This document shows positions 45,132-55,061 of a DNA stretch of 64,000 bases, piece after piece. The translations under genes and the position numbers were made by a program. The notes below the pieces were generated by a model. That model was not told the DNA's origin. It worked only from the letters and a program-made list of their open reading frames with translations, and made no database searches. Origin of the DNA: Paraliobacillus sp. PM-2 (GTDB lineage Bacteria; Bacillota; Bacilli; Bacillales; Amphibacillaceae); assembly GCF_001368815.1 (NCBI RefSeq), contig NZ_CTEI01000001.1:682001-746000 (forward strand). Reading direction: 5' to 3'. Every line of letters begins with the position of its first letter. The first letter of the stretch is position 1.

Positions 45132-45846
45132 AAATGTGTCCAATTTAGTGTTGACATACCAATATTCGTTAATCCATTCATCATTTAAAAAAATAATATC
45201 AAAAATCATATAGTAAATTGGAACTTCTTTAGCAATATCATTTACCCGATCCATACGACGTATTCCGTCACGTCTCATTACTTCATGAAAAGATGGTTTA
45301 CCTTCACTATCAAGTGCGATTACTTCACCATCAAAGATAAACGACTTAGCAGAAGTAAGCGAACTAATATTTTTAAATTCTGGATAAGTATTTGTACGCT
45401 CGTTAAGTTTTCTATTGTAAAGTTTAATATCTTGTCCATTAAAGTAAGTTAGAATTCTAACCCCATCCCATTTTATTTGTGAAATCCATTCCGATCCCTG
45501 TGGTACTTCTTCTGAAGCAATAGGTTCAAAAGGGATAATAGGGTCTAAATTCATAATAAGAACTCCTTTTTTATGATTTTTAATTCCTTAAAAGACTGTC
45601 TAAAAAAGAATCAATATATAATATACCTATATTTATTTTGCCATTTCAATGAACATAAATACGAGTTATTTAGCTTTTTCAAGATTTTTATAACTTAATT
45701 TGGTTCTCCATTACTTCGTTTAAAGCAATAAAACTAACCAGATATTTTATGAATTTCTTCTGTATTTAAGGTAATCCTAATTACAGAAGAAATTTATTTT
45801 ATATACTTTCAGAACCAATCAATCGGAAACTAGAAAGGAGCAAAAA

Positions 45847-46722
45847 ATGAGAAGAATACCCGTATTACTCTTTACGTTTATACTTGTTTTAACAGCTTGT
45901 GGAACACAAGAAACTTTAGATAAATCAGAAGTGCTAAATAATGCAAGCAAAGCAGTAGAGACGTTAGACAGTTATACCTTGGATATGGTGCTAAATATCG
46001 ATGTAATGGGAATGGAAACTACTATGGATCAGGTCAAGTGGATGAATATAGTGAATTGGTAGATGAGCTAATTAAATCGTCGATGGGGGATTTCCCTTTT
46101 GATCCCATGATGGAAGAACAAATTCAGAATATTACAGTAAACCATTTAGATCTTGAAGTACGTTTCGATAAAGAAACATTTATTATGGTGTCACAAAATA
46201 TTAGTGCCGATATTGAAATGGATGGAGAACCTATGAAACTCGATTGAGACTTTGAAATCTTCAATGAAAATGAAGTAGAACCTATTGTCATCCCTGATGA
46301 AGTGAAGGAAAATGCGGTCGAAGATTTTACAGGAGATTTATTCGGTTTACAAGATTTAATGACAATTGAAGAAATTCAGGAACAAGTTGAATTTACCATC
46401 CCGCAAGTAACCTGACTACCTGAGGGTTGTACTATAGTCGAAAGTTTATATGATGAGAGCATAGGAATGGTGATACCAAATTACGAGGGACACTGAAAAT
46501 AGTTTTATGTTAAACATCTATCCTTCCGAAGAAGACTATGGGGAAATGTCACCTGATGAAACAACAGAAACTGTTACCATTAATGAAAGTGAAGGTACGT
46601 TATCCGATATGGATGATTTTATAATTCTTACTTAGGAACAAAATGGATTATTTGAAATAGTAGGTGGGGGGCCTGACATAAACAGAGATACTTTTATCGG
46701 AATAGCTGAAAGTATTCAGTAA
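45847..46722 (+). pseudogene. Decayed lipoprotein gene (LolA/DUF4367-like)
   Basis: AGAAAGGAG and a good lipoprotein signal (FTFILVLTACG) start a protein that loses frame near 46010. It continues in another frame (46038-46247), and after further stops the reading resumes as VEPIVIPDEVKENAVEDF, then LPEGCTIVESLYDESIGMVI and a C-terminal domain like DUF4367. At least three stops or shifts are present. The intact relative would be an outer-surface lipoprotein sensor or carrier. Confidence 0.7.
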
Positions 46723-47137
46723 TTTGACTGTAATGCTTTGGCCCCCTTAATGGTGGCAATTTTCTACTTGGAAAGGAAAGAGTAAAAGTTGTTACTGCAA
46801 ATAAAACAAAAATAGCCCCTCACCTACTGAAAAATCAGGGTGAGGGGGATATTCTTTGAAGCCTTACCTAGTTGGGGGGAACAGAGGTATCTCCGCCTGA
46901 ACTCCTTATCGATTAGGACAAGATTGTGTCCAGCATTCTTATTTTTAATGCAACTATATGTTTGTAAATCAAGTATTAGACTCTCTTTTTCTTGCTTACT
47001 ATATTTATTAAACTAAATGAAAAGATTTGTGTCTTATAGAAAGAACCTATAAGTAGTCATTCTTTACAACTTCTTCATTATAGAGTAATAAAAAATTCAC
47101 GATAAGAACCAAATATGGTTATTTTTCTTTTTTTATA
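46723..47137. other. Intergenic region with one strong hairpin
   Basis: 415 bp without a gene. CCCCTCACC and GGTGAGGGG (46816-46847) form a strong stem. On the minus strand TATTTTTGTTT follows, so it could terminate transcription from the hydrolase gene at 47138. I see nothing else in it. Confidence 0.5.
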
Positions 47138-47698
47138 TTACTTATAAAATACTCCAGCTTTGTACATTTTCGGAGCTTCTAAAATTTCACTAGGATATAT
47201 CCAAGCTTGAGTGTAGTGTCCATAACCATTTTCGGTTATATCTGTCCAAGAACTATAATAGTATGCTTGCCAGACGTATTTCGAACAGTAATTGTTCTCG
47301 AAATCATTTAAATCTATATCAAAATCATAAGTTTGAATGTTATTAAAAATACTTTCGGCCGTCTGAGCTGCATCATTAGCACTTAAAGTTCTAGGTCTTA
47401 AAATAGTAAACTTATCCCCACTATTATATAAGTTGAAATAAGTCGATATAGAATCTTTTCTTTTTCCATCAGAATCAGGGTAAGAGTGATATATGTAATA
47501 GTCTGTGCCTACAATTGCGGTGTGACCAGCAAACCATGTAGACTTACTTTTAGGGGAATGAATGATATCACCTGGTTTAACATCTATATTTGTACCCGGA
47601 TATTGTGGTGTTACTGGACCCATAGCGAAAACGTTACTTGAGAACACCGTAAAAAGCATTGCGAAGGAAATTGATAACACTGCAAATATTTTTTTCAT
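47138..47698 (-). CDS. Secreted permuted NlpC/P60-like cysteine hydrolase (copy B)
   Basis: 186 residues. Signal peptide to about residue 25 (SNVFA), then KPGDIIHSPKSKSTWFAGHT with His 59 and NNYCSKYVWQAYYYSS with Cys 138, the same His-then-Cys order as the copy at 39257. AAAGGAGTTG precedes the start. The two share the GDI..., TWF.GH.AIV and YC.K.VWQ.YYY blocks but are otherwise diverged, and this copy lacks VDPGGG. It is likely a cell-wall or peptide hydrolase. Confidence 0.78.
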   Translation of the reverse strand: MKKIFAVLSISFAMLFTVFSSNVFAMGPVTPQYPGTNIDVKPGDIIHSPKSKSTWFAGHTAIVGTDYYIYHSYPDSDGKRKDSISTYFNLYNSGDKFTILRPRTLSANDAAQTAESIFNNIQTYDFDIDLNDFENNYCSKYVWQAYYYSSWTDITENGYGHYTQAWIYPSEILEAPKMYKAGVFYK

Positions 47699-48217
47699 TA
47701 AAACAACTCCTTTTTGAATTTGATGAACTTGTGATATTATTTTTACATAAGCTCTACGTATTTAGGTCAATATTTAATCATCTCTTTTTCCTAAACTTGA
47801 ACAAGTCATTTTCTGATTAGTAAACTATATGTAATTTTCAAACAAATATTCATAAAAATATTATTAATATATTACTTATCTTAGTGAAAACTTTATGATG
47901 AGGAATCTTACAATCTCACCGAAAAGCGGTGAAGATCTTGGGTAAGTTGAAAAATGAAGGATTTATTTTTTGGTCAACTCATTTGTTGTTGTATTATGTG
48001 ATACTACAACTTAGATAATATTTTCCGAAAATTTGACTAAAATCTAAAGAAACAAGGGAAGGAGTGTGTGTCCATAGAAAAAATTTCGAGTAATATAGTA
48101 TAGTGAAGTCTGGATAAATCAAGCTATTAATATAATATATTAGTTGATTAGGCATATCATAATACAATTAAAAAGGTTTCATATGTTTATATAAATCTCT
48201 CTATCAAGGAGGAAGCA
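47699..48217. other. Intergenic region, no gene seen
   Basis: 519 bp, very AT-rich. A small CACCG/CGGTG hairpin lies near 47936-47951. There is no PlcR box and no ORF with a ribosome site. It separates divergent genes and presumably holds their promoters. Confidence 0.4.
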
Positions 48218-48547
48218 ATGAAAAAAATAAGTATTATAGTGGTTATTATCTCATTTACAGTTGTCGCTATTCCGTTTGGAAGCTATTTATATGTTCAATA
48301 TAAGCTAAATAATTTAGAGGATGACACATATGATTATCTATTAGAGAAGGGATATACAAAAAATGACATTGTAAGTGTTGAGAGCAAAATCAAAAAATTA
48401 TCCTTATTTACGGCAGAGGTTATTTTTGCAGATGAAACTTATGTTATATATGATTATAAGAAAAATAGTAGTGGAAAAGTAATTCAAATAGGAGTTTCAG
48501 AAGATCCGTATGATGGTGATTATCAACAATTTAAACACCTTGAATAA
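48218..48547 (+). CDS. DUF3139-family small exported protein
   Basis: 109 residues: an N-terminal hydrophobic anchor (IIVVIISFTVVAIPFGSYLY), then YDYLLEKGYTKNDIVSVESK, SLFTAEVIFADETYVIYDY and a GKVIQIG ending. This layout matches DUF3139 proteins of Bacillales. AAGGAGGAA precedes the ATG. Function unknown. Confidence 0.72.
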   Translation: MKKISIIVVIISFTVVAIPFGSYLYVQYKLNNLEDDTYDYLLEKGYTKNDIVSVESKIKKLSLFTAEVIFADETYVIYDYKKNSSGKVIQIGVSEDPYDGDYQQFKHLE

Positions 48548-48665
48548 AAATAGTAGTCATACCAAACAATGAGCATCCTCGCTATTTAGTGTTTAGTCTA
48601 ATGTTTCATAAAACTGTCTATATTAGGTAAAAAAGCTATTAAAATGCCTAAGAGATGATTGAGTG

Positions 48666-48851
48666 ATGATAGATTTTGCAGAGAAGTATAATGTATTCCA
48701 ATCTGCACTTGAAATACATGAGCCATGGTACGTTTTCTATTATGAACTGGCTAAAGAAGAAAATATATACATTGAATATAGGTCAGGTGCCGAATTTTCA
48801 GTCCCAATTGTGGCAAGTCAGGATGTAAAGTTCATGAACTGGAGTTGTTGA
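48666..48851 (+). pseudogene. Remnant of an ISL3-like transposase N-terminus
   Basis: About 60 residues reading FQSALEIHEPWYV and later IYIEYRSGAEFSVPIVASQD. This resembles the start of ISL3-type transposases, where a CPxC zinc pair normally follows the SGxxF block; both Cys are lost here (VPIVA). No downstream transposase domain remains. Assignment is by eye. Confidence 0.45.
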
Positions 48852-49140
48852 AACTTGGAGATCTGAATATAGATCTGACTCTATAAAAAATTAAAAAGAG
48901 TTATTTGATCAGTAATTAGTTAGGGCGGTAACAATATGTCTAAGCTTTCCTAGACCCTGGTCATGGAGGCTCTATTCAGGTGCTACTGGTAATGTGATTA
49001 CAGCCTTTTGATTGAACCAGTTGTGCCATCTTTTTGATCCACCTCTGCCATGGATTTGATCCACATAAGACATAGCTGATCCTCCCTCCTATATAATGAA
49101 GGAGCACATGAGTGCAAATTCATTTATAGGAGGTTTTTTT

Positions 49141-50706
49141 GTGATTAAGTATCGAGAAATCTTAAGGCTTCATTCACAGGAAGTCACGCAAAGGGGGATA
49201 GCTTCAAGTAGTGGTCATTCCAGGAATACGATTAGAGATGTACTTCAACGGGCAGAAGAGAAAGATATTCGTTGGCCATTGGAAAGCGACATCACAGATC
49301 TAGATTTACAAATGATCTTGTTTCCTGAGAAAAAGATATCGTCCGATCATCGTCGAAAACCGGACGGTGAGTATATTCATAAAGAATTAGCAAAATCAGG
49401 GATAACATTGTCTCTCCTATGGGATGAGTATTCCTTACAGTGCAGGGCGAATGATGAAATTCCATACAGCTATCGCCAATTTTGTAGGTTTTACAACGAG
49501 TATGCAAGAAAGACAAAAGCAACTATGCGCATTAAAAGAAAACCCGGAGAACAATTGGAAGTGGACTGGGCAGGACAAACCATGTATCTTACAAATAATT
49601 TAACAGGGGAAGATATTCCGGTTTATATTTTTGTTTCTGCATTGCCATGTAGTCAATATGCGTATGTGGAAGGATTCTTATCTATGAATGTTGAGAGTTG
49701 GATTACAGCACATATTCATGCCTTTGAATTTTATGGGGGAGTTGCAAGGGTTATCGTTCCAGATAATTTAAAGACTGGTGTGACAAGACCTTCACGTACT
49801 GATCCAATTATAAATCAAAGCTATCAAGAAATGGCCGAACATTATCAAACTACTATTATTCCGGCACGCGTTTCCAGCCCTAAGGATAAGGCCAGCGTAG
49901 AAGGAAATGTCGGTCATATATCAACGTGGATTATTGCTTCTCTTCGCAACGAGAAATTCTTTTCTCTATCAGAGTTAAATAAAGCAATAAAAGAAAAGCT
50001 AGATATCGTCAATACAAAACCTTTTCAGAAAAAGAGCGGAAATAGACAGGAAGCATATTTAAATGAAGAAAAGTTCGCATTGATGCCCCTGCCTAATTCA
50101 CCATATGAGATTGCAAGTTGGGCAAAGACAGTTGTCCAACCTGACTATCATATAAAAGTTGATGGGAATTTTTATTCAGTTCCTTATGATTATATCAAAT
50201 GCACAGTAGACGTACGAGTAACGAGAAATATAATTGAAGCCTTTTATAAGAATATACGGATTGCTTCTCATAAAAGGTCTACCAAGACAGGTGGAGATCT
50301 CATTACCCTTCCTGATCATATGCCTAGAGATCACAGGAAGTATGCAGAATTCGATAAGGAATTTATTCTAGAGTGGGGTGCGACTGCAGGGCCATCTACC
50401 TTATTAACAATTGAGAGAATCATAGAATCTTATCCAACAGAAAAACAGGGGCTAAAGTCCACATATGGATTGATGAAGCTTGCGGATAAATTCTCCATCG
50501 AACGCATAGAGAAGGCATGTGAAAGAGTATTGTCTTATACGCCAAGACCAAAGCTGAAAAGCATACAGACTGTCTTGAAAACAGGACATGATAAATTACC
50601 ATTAGAAACAACAAAAACAGAATCTAGCACACGAAGTAACGAGAACGCTTATGGATTCACTCGTGGAGCTAATTATTATGGAGGAAACGATAATGACAAC
50701 AGATAA
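49141..50706 (+). CDS. istA: IS21 transposase IstA
   Basis: 521 residues from GTG 49141 with AGGAGG upstream. The N-terminal HTH (TQRGIASSSGHSRNTIRDVL) binds the IS ends. The DDE core has EVDWAGQTM (Asp), VIVPDNLKTGV (Asp) and PKDKASVEGNVGHI (Glu). A C-terminal beta domain with KVDGNFYSVPYDYI follows. It overlaps istB by 14 nt. It appears intact. Confidence 0.93.
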   Translation: MIKYREILRLHSQEVTQRGIASSSGHSRNTIRDVLQRAEEKDIRWPLESDITDLDLQMILFPEKKISSDHRRKPDGEYIHKELAKSGITLSLLWDEYSLQCRANDEIPYSYRQFCRFYNEYARKTKATMRIKRKPGEQLEVDWAGQTMYLTNNLTGEDIPVYIFVSALPCSQYAYVEGFLSMNVESWITAHIHAFEFYGGVARVIVPDNLKTGVTRPSRTDPIINQSYQEMAEHYQTTIIPARVSSPKDKASVEGNVGHISTWIIASLRNEKFFSLSELNKAIKEKLDIVNTKPFQKKSGNRQEAYLNEEKFALMPLPNSPYEIASWAKTVVQPDYHIKVDGNFYSVPYDYIKCTVDVRVTRNIIEAFYKNIRIASHKRSTKTGGDLITLPDHMPRDHRKYAEFDKEFILEWGATAGPSTLLTIERIIESYPTEKQGLKSTYGLMKLADKFSIERIEKACERVLSYTPRPKLKSIQTVLKTGHDKLPLETTKTESSTRSNENAYGFTRGANYYGGNDNDNR

Positions 50707-51442
50707 TACGCTAACGAAGTTAAATGAAATGAGAATGTCTGCGATGGCAGAAACATTTAGAGAGCAGTTAAGGAATACAGATTACCAAGAACTATCTTTT
50801 GAGGATCGTTTTGGATTACTGGTCGATATTGAATGGTCAAGAAGACAAAACAATAAGCTCGATCGCCTAATCAAATCAGCTGAATTACGTGACACACAGG
50901 CGTGTATCGAAGATATTCAATATCACACGGATAGAAAGCTAGATAAGGCACAAATTTTGCGGTTAGCAACTGGTAATTATATTGAAGAGCATCACAACAT
51001 TATATTAATGGGTGCCTCAGGAAATTGCAAGACATACTTAGCTTGTGCATTCGGCATAGCTGCGTGTCGTCAATTTTATAAAGTGAAATATATTCGATTA
51101 CCTGACCTCCTGGATGAATTGGCAATCGCAAGAGGAGAAGGAACATACAGAAAGATAATGAAAAAGTATAAGAATGTAAACTTACTCATCTTAGATGAGT
51201 GGCTATTAACTCCGTTAAAAGAGACGGAAGCAAGAGATCTTCTTGAGATCGTAGAAGCACGCCATCAGCATGGTTCCACCATATTTTGTTCTCAATTCGA
51301 TCCTAGAGGATGGCATGATAAAATTGGCGAAGGTACGCTGGCAGACGCCATTCTAGACAGAATTGTACATAATTCCTATAACATACTGATTGACGGTACA
51401 GTCTCCATGAGAGAACGTAACGGATTGGCGGCAACAAAATGA
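50693..51442 (+). CDS. istB: IS21 helper ATPase IstB
   Basis: 249 residues of the DnaC-like AAA+ family that prepares target DNA for IstA. Walker A reads MGASGNCKTYLA, with Cys where Gly normally precedes Lys, and Walker B reads LLILDEWLL. ATG 50693 follows GGAGGAAACGATA. The unusual P-loop residue may weaken ATP use. Confidence 0.9.
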   Translation: MTTDNTLTKLNEMRMSAMAETFREQLRNTDYQELSFEDRFGLLVDIEWSRRQNNKLDRLIKSAELRDTQACIEDIQYHTDRKLDKAQILRLATGNYIEEHHNIILMGASGNCKTYLACAFGIAACRQFYKVKYIRLPDLLDELAIARGEGTYRKIMKKYKNVNLLILDEWLLTPLKETEARDLLEIVEARHQHGSTIFCSQFDPRGWHDKIGEGTLADAILDRIVHNSYNILIDGTVSMRERNGLAATK

Positions 51443-51639
51443 TTCCCAAGGAAGTAGAACTTCGTATAGCAAGGTATTTCTTTCACACGTATTTACCTGA
51501 TGACGTAATGAGGGGTCTGGAAGCGAAGCTATTACCTCCATGTATTTGGATGGATGAAGAGGAATTAGACCATGATGAACTCGTTCGCTGGGCGCTTGAG
51601 ATTATTGATAAACAACTAGAAGGAAAACGCTTTAAATAA
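51439..51639 (+). CDS. Small IS21-associated ORF
   Basis: 66 residues starting with the ATGA overlap at the istB stop and lying within the IS21 boundaries. It is acidic and helical (LRIARYFFHTYLPDDVMRGL, WALEIIDKQLEGKRFK). Translational coupling and position suggest it travels with the IS. Function unknown. Confidence 0.55.
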   Translation: MIPKEVELRIARYFFHTYLPDDVMRGLEAKLLPPCIWMDEEELDHDELVRWALEIIDKQLEGKRFK

Positions 51640-52474
51640 GTTAAACAACCATTGAAATGTTTTAGGTTTCAATGGTTGTTTATAAATATACTCAAACGGA
51701 ACGGATTGCATCAATAATAATCAATCAATAATACTTTTGGAGTCACTATCTTTATGGTAGTGGCTCACTTCTGTCATTAGTGGATCAATATCTTGTCCGG
51801 AGTGGGTCAAAAAGATGGCAGAGGTGGGGCTAACCTATGTCCTTCTTCATAATGGGCTAATAAAAAAATCACACCTTAGATATTGCGTTAATTATTCGGA
51901 ATATCTTGGTTAATGAATATCAGGATATAGAAGTGAAAATGAGCAGGACAAGTGATGTTAGCAGAAGCTTAAAAGAGCGAACGGACGAAGCTAACGCTTG
52001 GGGTGCAGATTTTTATTTATCCTTTCATATTAATTCTTACAATCAATCCGCACATGGATATGAGGATTATATTTTTAATATTTTGCCTGATTCCTCTCGA
52101 ACAGCGCAATATCGTGACATCATTCATGAAGAAGTTGTAAAAGTAATTAACCTTAAGAACCGTGGAAAGAAGAAGGCTAATTTTCATGTACTAAGAGAAT
52201 CCCAGATGCCTGCCCTTTTAACTGAAAATGGATCTATTGATAATGATAAGAATGCAGCAAAACTGTCCGAACCCAAATGGCGTCAAGCAGTTGCTCGTGA
52301 CCATGTGAATGGGCTGCAAAAAGCATTTAATTTGAAGAAAACGATCAAACCCAGATCCATCGGATAATTGTCGATGGTGTTCAAGTTGGAGCATACCAAA
52401 AAGAGCAAAATGTATGAATGTAGTAAATCGTTACCTAAATAAAGAAGCGAAAGAAATTGTGGTGGAAAAAGTAT

Positions 52475-52744
52475 GAGCAGAAACCCTATCTAAGTTTCTA
52501 AAATTCTAAAAAGGTGATTCCACACAATTTTTCGACTTATGATTAGAAAAACATTAATCAGATAACAACGATTTCCTCTGATAATCGGAATACCCTGCTA
52601 TTTAATAAAATTAACTCTATGTCACCCAATACCCATGAATGGTATTGGGTGTATTTAATAGGTTAAGTTATTCCACAAGTAATGTTTAAACGGATTGACT
52701 ACTGTTCTTTAATAAATTGATCCATATATAATCAGACAACTTAG
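52475..52744. other. Intergenic region with a hairpin
   Basis: 270 bp. CACCCAATACC and GGTATTGGGTG (52623-52651) form an 11-bp stem that may end transcription of the recombinase operon, although the T tail is poor on both strands. Confidence 0.45.
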
Positions 52745-53413
52745 TTATTCATCATTAAATAAATTAGGAAACTCCTTAGAAAGTCCTTGGATTGATTTTT
52801 CTTTTGATTTCTTGTTAACATGAGAAAACATTTCTTTAAATTCATTATCGTTTAATGTGATATGTTGATTCGATTTACTATGGAATTCCAACAGGTTATC
52901 TTTAATCCCTTTTTCCTCTCGAAGATGTGAAAACCCGCTGGTAATAACTAGGTTTTTATATGAACTTTCGTAGTGTTCAGCACTTTTAGAAACTAACTTT
53001 AATTCTTCCTTTTGTCTCTCAACAAGGTCAGGTAGTTCTTCTAAAGAAGCCACCTTTTTCTTTAAGGTCGATAATTCTTGTAATAGTTTACGAAACATTT
53101 GTTCAAAGTGATAAAGTTCGTTAACAATCTTTTCTTTGTTATTTTTATGCCGTTCAAATAATTCTTCAATATTAGGAAGATAAACATCCTCTAAAGTTTC
53201 ATTTGAAGGAAGAATTACAGGCTTATTTAATTCATCAATATAGTAACCAATTCTTCGTTTCCAAGTGTGTCTTCCAATTCCTGTTTCACTTTCAAGGAAT
53301 TTATATGATAGCTTCTTTCCACGGTATTTATGTTTGATGGAGAGTGCCATTTCCTTTAATTTTTCATCACTAACCTCTCTTGGTCGACCTGATTTTCTTT
53401 TGTTATCACTCAT
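52745..53413 (-). CDS. Coiled-coil recombinase accessory protein (TnpC-like)
   Basis: 222 residues. The N-terminus KRKSGRPREVSDEKLKEMAL and GIGRHTWKRRIGYYIDELNK looks like a DNA-binding helical domain. A long coiled coil follows (about 85-150, LLQELSTLKKKVASLEELPD). The start at 53413 follows GGAGGTATAAGG and overlaps the recombinase stop by 8 nt. In Tn554-like elements the third gene, tnpC, has a similar size and role in efficiency; homology by sequence is not shown. Confidence 0.65.
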   Translation of the reverse strand: MSDNKRKSGRPREVSDEKLKEMALSIKHKYRGKKLSYKFLESETGIGRHTWKRRIGYYIDELNKPVILPSNETLEDVYLPNIEELFERHKNNKEKIVNELYHFEQMFRKLLQELSTLKKKVASLEELPDLVERQKEELKLVSKSAEHYESSYKNLVITSGFSHLREEKGIKDNLLEFHSKSNQHITLNDNEFKEMFSHVNKKSKEKSIQGLSKEFPNLFNDE

Positions 53414-55040
53414 CCTTATACCTCCTAATCCAAGCTTCAACTGTTGCTCTTTGATCCATAAACTTTGTTAGTTGGGATGAAACAGAATTAAGCTGTGATT
53501 GTCCAGTTTCCTGGTGTTTGAGATTTTGAAAATCATAATACATATTTTCACTTAATGAAAACATCATATCAGTTGTTTCCTTAATATTTCTTTTAATAGA
53601 TTGTGAATAGTCTGTTAACCAATTAAGTCCTTGTTCTAAGTCATTTATTGCAGGCTTAAAAACATAATACGGTTGACATGCTCTGCATTCTCCACCGCAA
53701 TTTTCGGGAAAATTCATGTTAGTACAGTAACCGAAATCCACCTTTCTACAATTTGTTAAATTTTTATCTTCATAAATGAGTCCCTTATCATAGAGATATC
53801 TAGTGGAGGTTGTCATTTTATTACCTATATTACTTTCAAGACTTTGTTCAAGCTTTTTCTGAGCAAGTAAATAAACCTGTGATTGAACATAATGGTCAAC
53901 ATGAGAATAATAGCTAAATTGTGTTTCCAGATCATCATGACCGGCCATTCTCGCAATCGAAAGCATGTTAAATCCTTGTAAAAACATATTCATCACAGCA
54001 AAATGTCTAGTATCTCCGCATGTAATTCGATCTAAAGATTCATCTTGAATAATTTCTTTATAGAAGTCATCGATGATTCGCTGCAAGTACTTATCAATCA
54101 ATCTATTTTTTTCTCCTTTTCTTTGACGGGAGCTTCCTTTTGGATTTGGTAAAAACTTAACATATAGGTCATAAGGAATTAGATATTCAGTTTCAATTTC
54201 AAGGTCATCAATAATTTGTATGTATTTTAATATAGTTTCATAAATTTCTTTATTTATCTGAACTGTATCGGTAACATCAATTTTAAAAGGAGAGTCTGCT
54301 CTTTGCTTTTCTCTAGGAAGAGTAATCCAAAAGGTACCATCATCTTTACTTTCAATACAATTCTTCTTAAGCTTAAGGAATTCTACTACTCTCATTGGTA
54401 GAACATTTGTTAATTTCCACCAAATCATGAGTGGGTAAAACCGAATGTAATCATTTGAATTCAAAGAGTGGAAATATGTTTCTAAAGATTCATCAAAAGC
54501 AACAACATCTGGAAAGTAAGGAAGATCACGATTATTTTTAGGCGGTTTTTTAATTTGATTGCAAATCTTAATAATATTTGAACTCAATGGGTGTTCATAG
54601 AATGATAAAAACCTTCTTACATTACCCGCCATTTCATATCCAACAGTTGGGGCTTGCATCACTAAAAGATTTTCTAAGCTAGCTAAATCATTAAATCTAT
54701 CTGTATTTAATATAACCTTTTTCAAGTCCACTAATATACTATGGCAGGAGTCTATCGCAGTACCCGTCATTCTTTTTAAAAGAATATATGCCTTTAAAGT
54801 ATTATTTAAGTCCTGATACATCTCAATATCAAATTTAAAAATAATATCCCGATCTTTATTTTCGTTATATATAAGCCAAATTGGTTCACTAAAACTCTCT
54901 GCTTTAATTAAAGAATTTTCTTTTAAGAAAGAAAAATATTTTTTTAATTCTTCTTCCGTTATTTTAGTGTGTGTGACAGTCTTGACAGTCTTTAAGGTAC
55001 TATTTTCCGAAAGTTTCCCTAAGTTTATTTTTACTTCCAT
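53406..55040 (-). CDS. Tyrosine recombinase (TnpB-like), intact
   Basis: 544 residues. The catalytic domain shows Arg 217 (LTNVLPMRVVEFLKLKK), the box-II DTRHFAVMNMFLQG (Arg 345), GHDDLETQ (His 368) and the Tyr in FSYYSHVD (377/378). A Cys-rich motif, GYCTNM and CGGECRACQPYY near residue 440-460, and a C-terminal coiled coil follow. This is the domain order of TnpB in Tn554-type elements. It appears intact and is probably the active integrase. Confidence 0.82.
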   Translation of the reverse strand: MEVKINLGKLSENSTLKTVKTVTHTKITEEELKKYFSFLKENSLIKAESFSEPIWLIYNENKDRDIIFKFDIEMYQDLNNTLKAYILLKRMTGTAIDSCHSILVDLKKVILNTDRFNDLASLENLLVMQAPTVGYEMAGNVRRFLSFYEHPLSSNIIKICNQIKKPPKNNRDLPYFPDVVAFDESLETYFHSLNSNDYIRFYPLMIWWKLTNVLPMRVVEFLKLKKNCIESKDDGTFWITLPREKQRADSPFKIDVTDTVQINKEIYETILKYIQIIDDLEIETEYLIPYDLYVKFLPNPKGSSRQRKGEKNRLIDKYLQRIIDDFYKEIIQDESLDRITCGDTRHFAVMNMFLQGFNMLSIARMAGHDDLETQFSYYSHVDHYVQSQVYLLAQKKLEQSLESNIGNKMTTSTRYLYDKGLIYEDKNLTNCRKVDFGYCTNMNFPENCGGECRACQPYYVFKPAINDLEQGLNWLTDYSQSIKRNIKETTDMMFSLSENMYYDFQNLKHQETGQSQLNSVSSQLTKFMDQRATVEAWIRRYKDE

Positions 55041-55061
55041 GACATTCTACAACCTCTCAAT

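Larger units (their letters stand above)
43946..45156 (+). mobile_element. IS3-family insertion sequence in the ligase gene
   Basis: About 1.2 kb with imperfect terminal inverted repeats: ACACTTGGTTGGACA at the left and, reversed, ACACTAAATTGGACA at the right. It contains orfA and a frameshifted orfB. I could not find a clear target duplication. It lies opposite to the ligase gene. Confidence 0.85.
43386..45554 (-). pseudogene. Element-borne ATP-dependent DNA ligase, interrupted by IS3
   Basis: The N-terminal part (45554 to ~45157) has the adenylation motif as SQIKWDGVRILTYFNG with Lys, RKLNERTNTYPEF and FIFDGEVIALDSEGKPSF. The C-terminal part (~43945 to 43386) has motif IV LEGILSKNLNSRY, motif V WRKIKNYKDL and the OB fold (YRGGIVNSMLLGLYDN). 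Without the insertion it would be a ~330-residue ligase and the partner of the polymerase. Both sides remain in one frame outside the insertion, so the break looks recent. Confidence 0.85.
49024..51820 (+). mobile_element. IS21-family insertion sequence
   Basis: 2.8 kb with terminal inverted repeats TGCCATCTTTTTGA.CCAC at both ends and an internal repeat ending GATCCAC. It contains istA and istB in overlapping order. It sits inside an amidase gene already showing frame breaks. Confidence 0.9.
48936..52474 (+). pseudogene. N-acetylmuramoyl-L-alanine amidase, disrupted by IS21
   Basis: The 5' piece starts ATGTCTAAG and, after frame shifts, reads LDPGHGG, the zinc-binding start of Amidase_3 enzymes. 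The 3' piece (51821-52367) has VKMSRTSDVSRSLKERTDEA, GADFYLSFHINSYNQSAHGY and LLTENGSIDN, the rest of the catalytic domain. A SPOR-like tail, IVDGVQVGAYQKEQN, is in another frame to 52474. The IS21 element splits it, and at least three frame breaks are visible. Confidence 0.8.

Noticed and set aside
48936-52474. The frame at 51906-52367 as a complete amidase
   Set aside because: It lacks the zinc-binding N-terminus, which lies on the far side of the IS21 with frame breaks.
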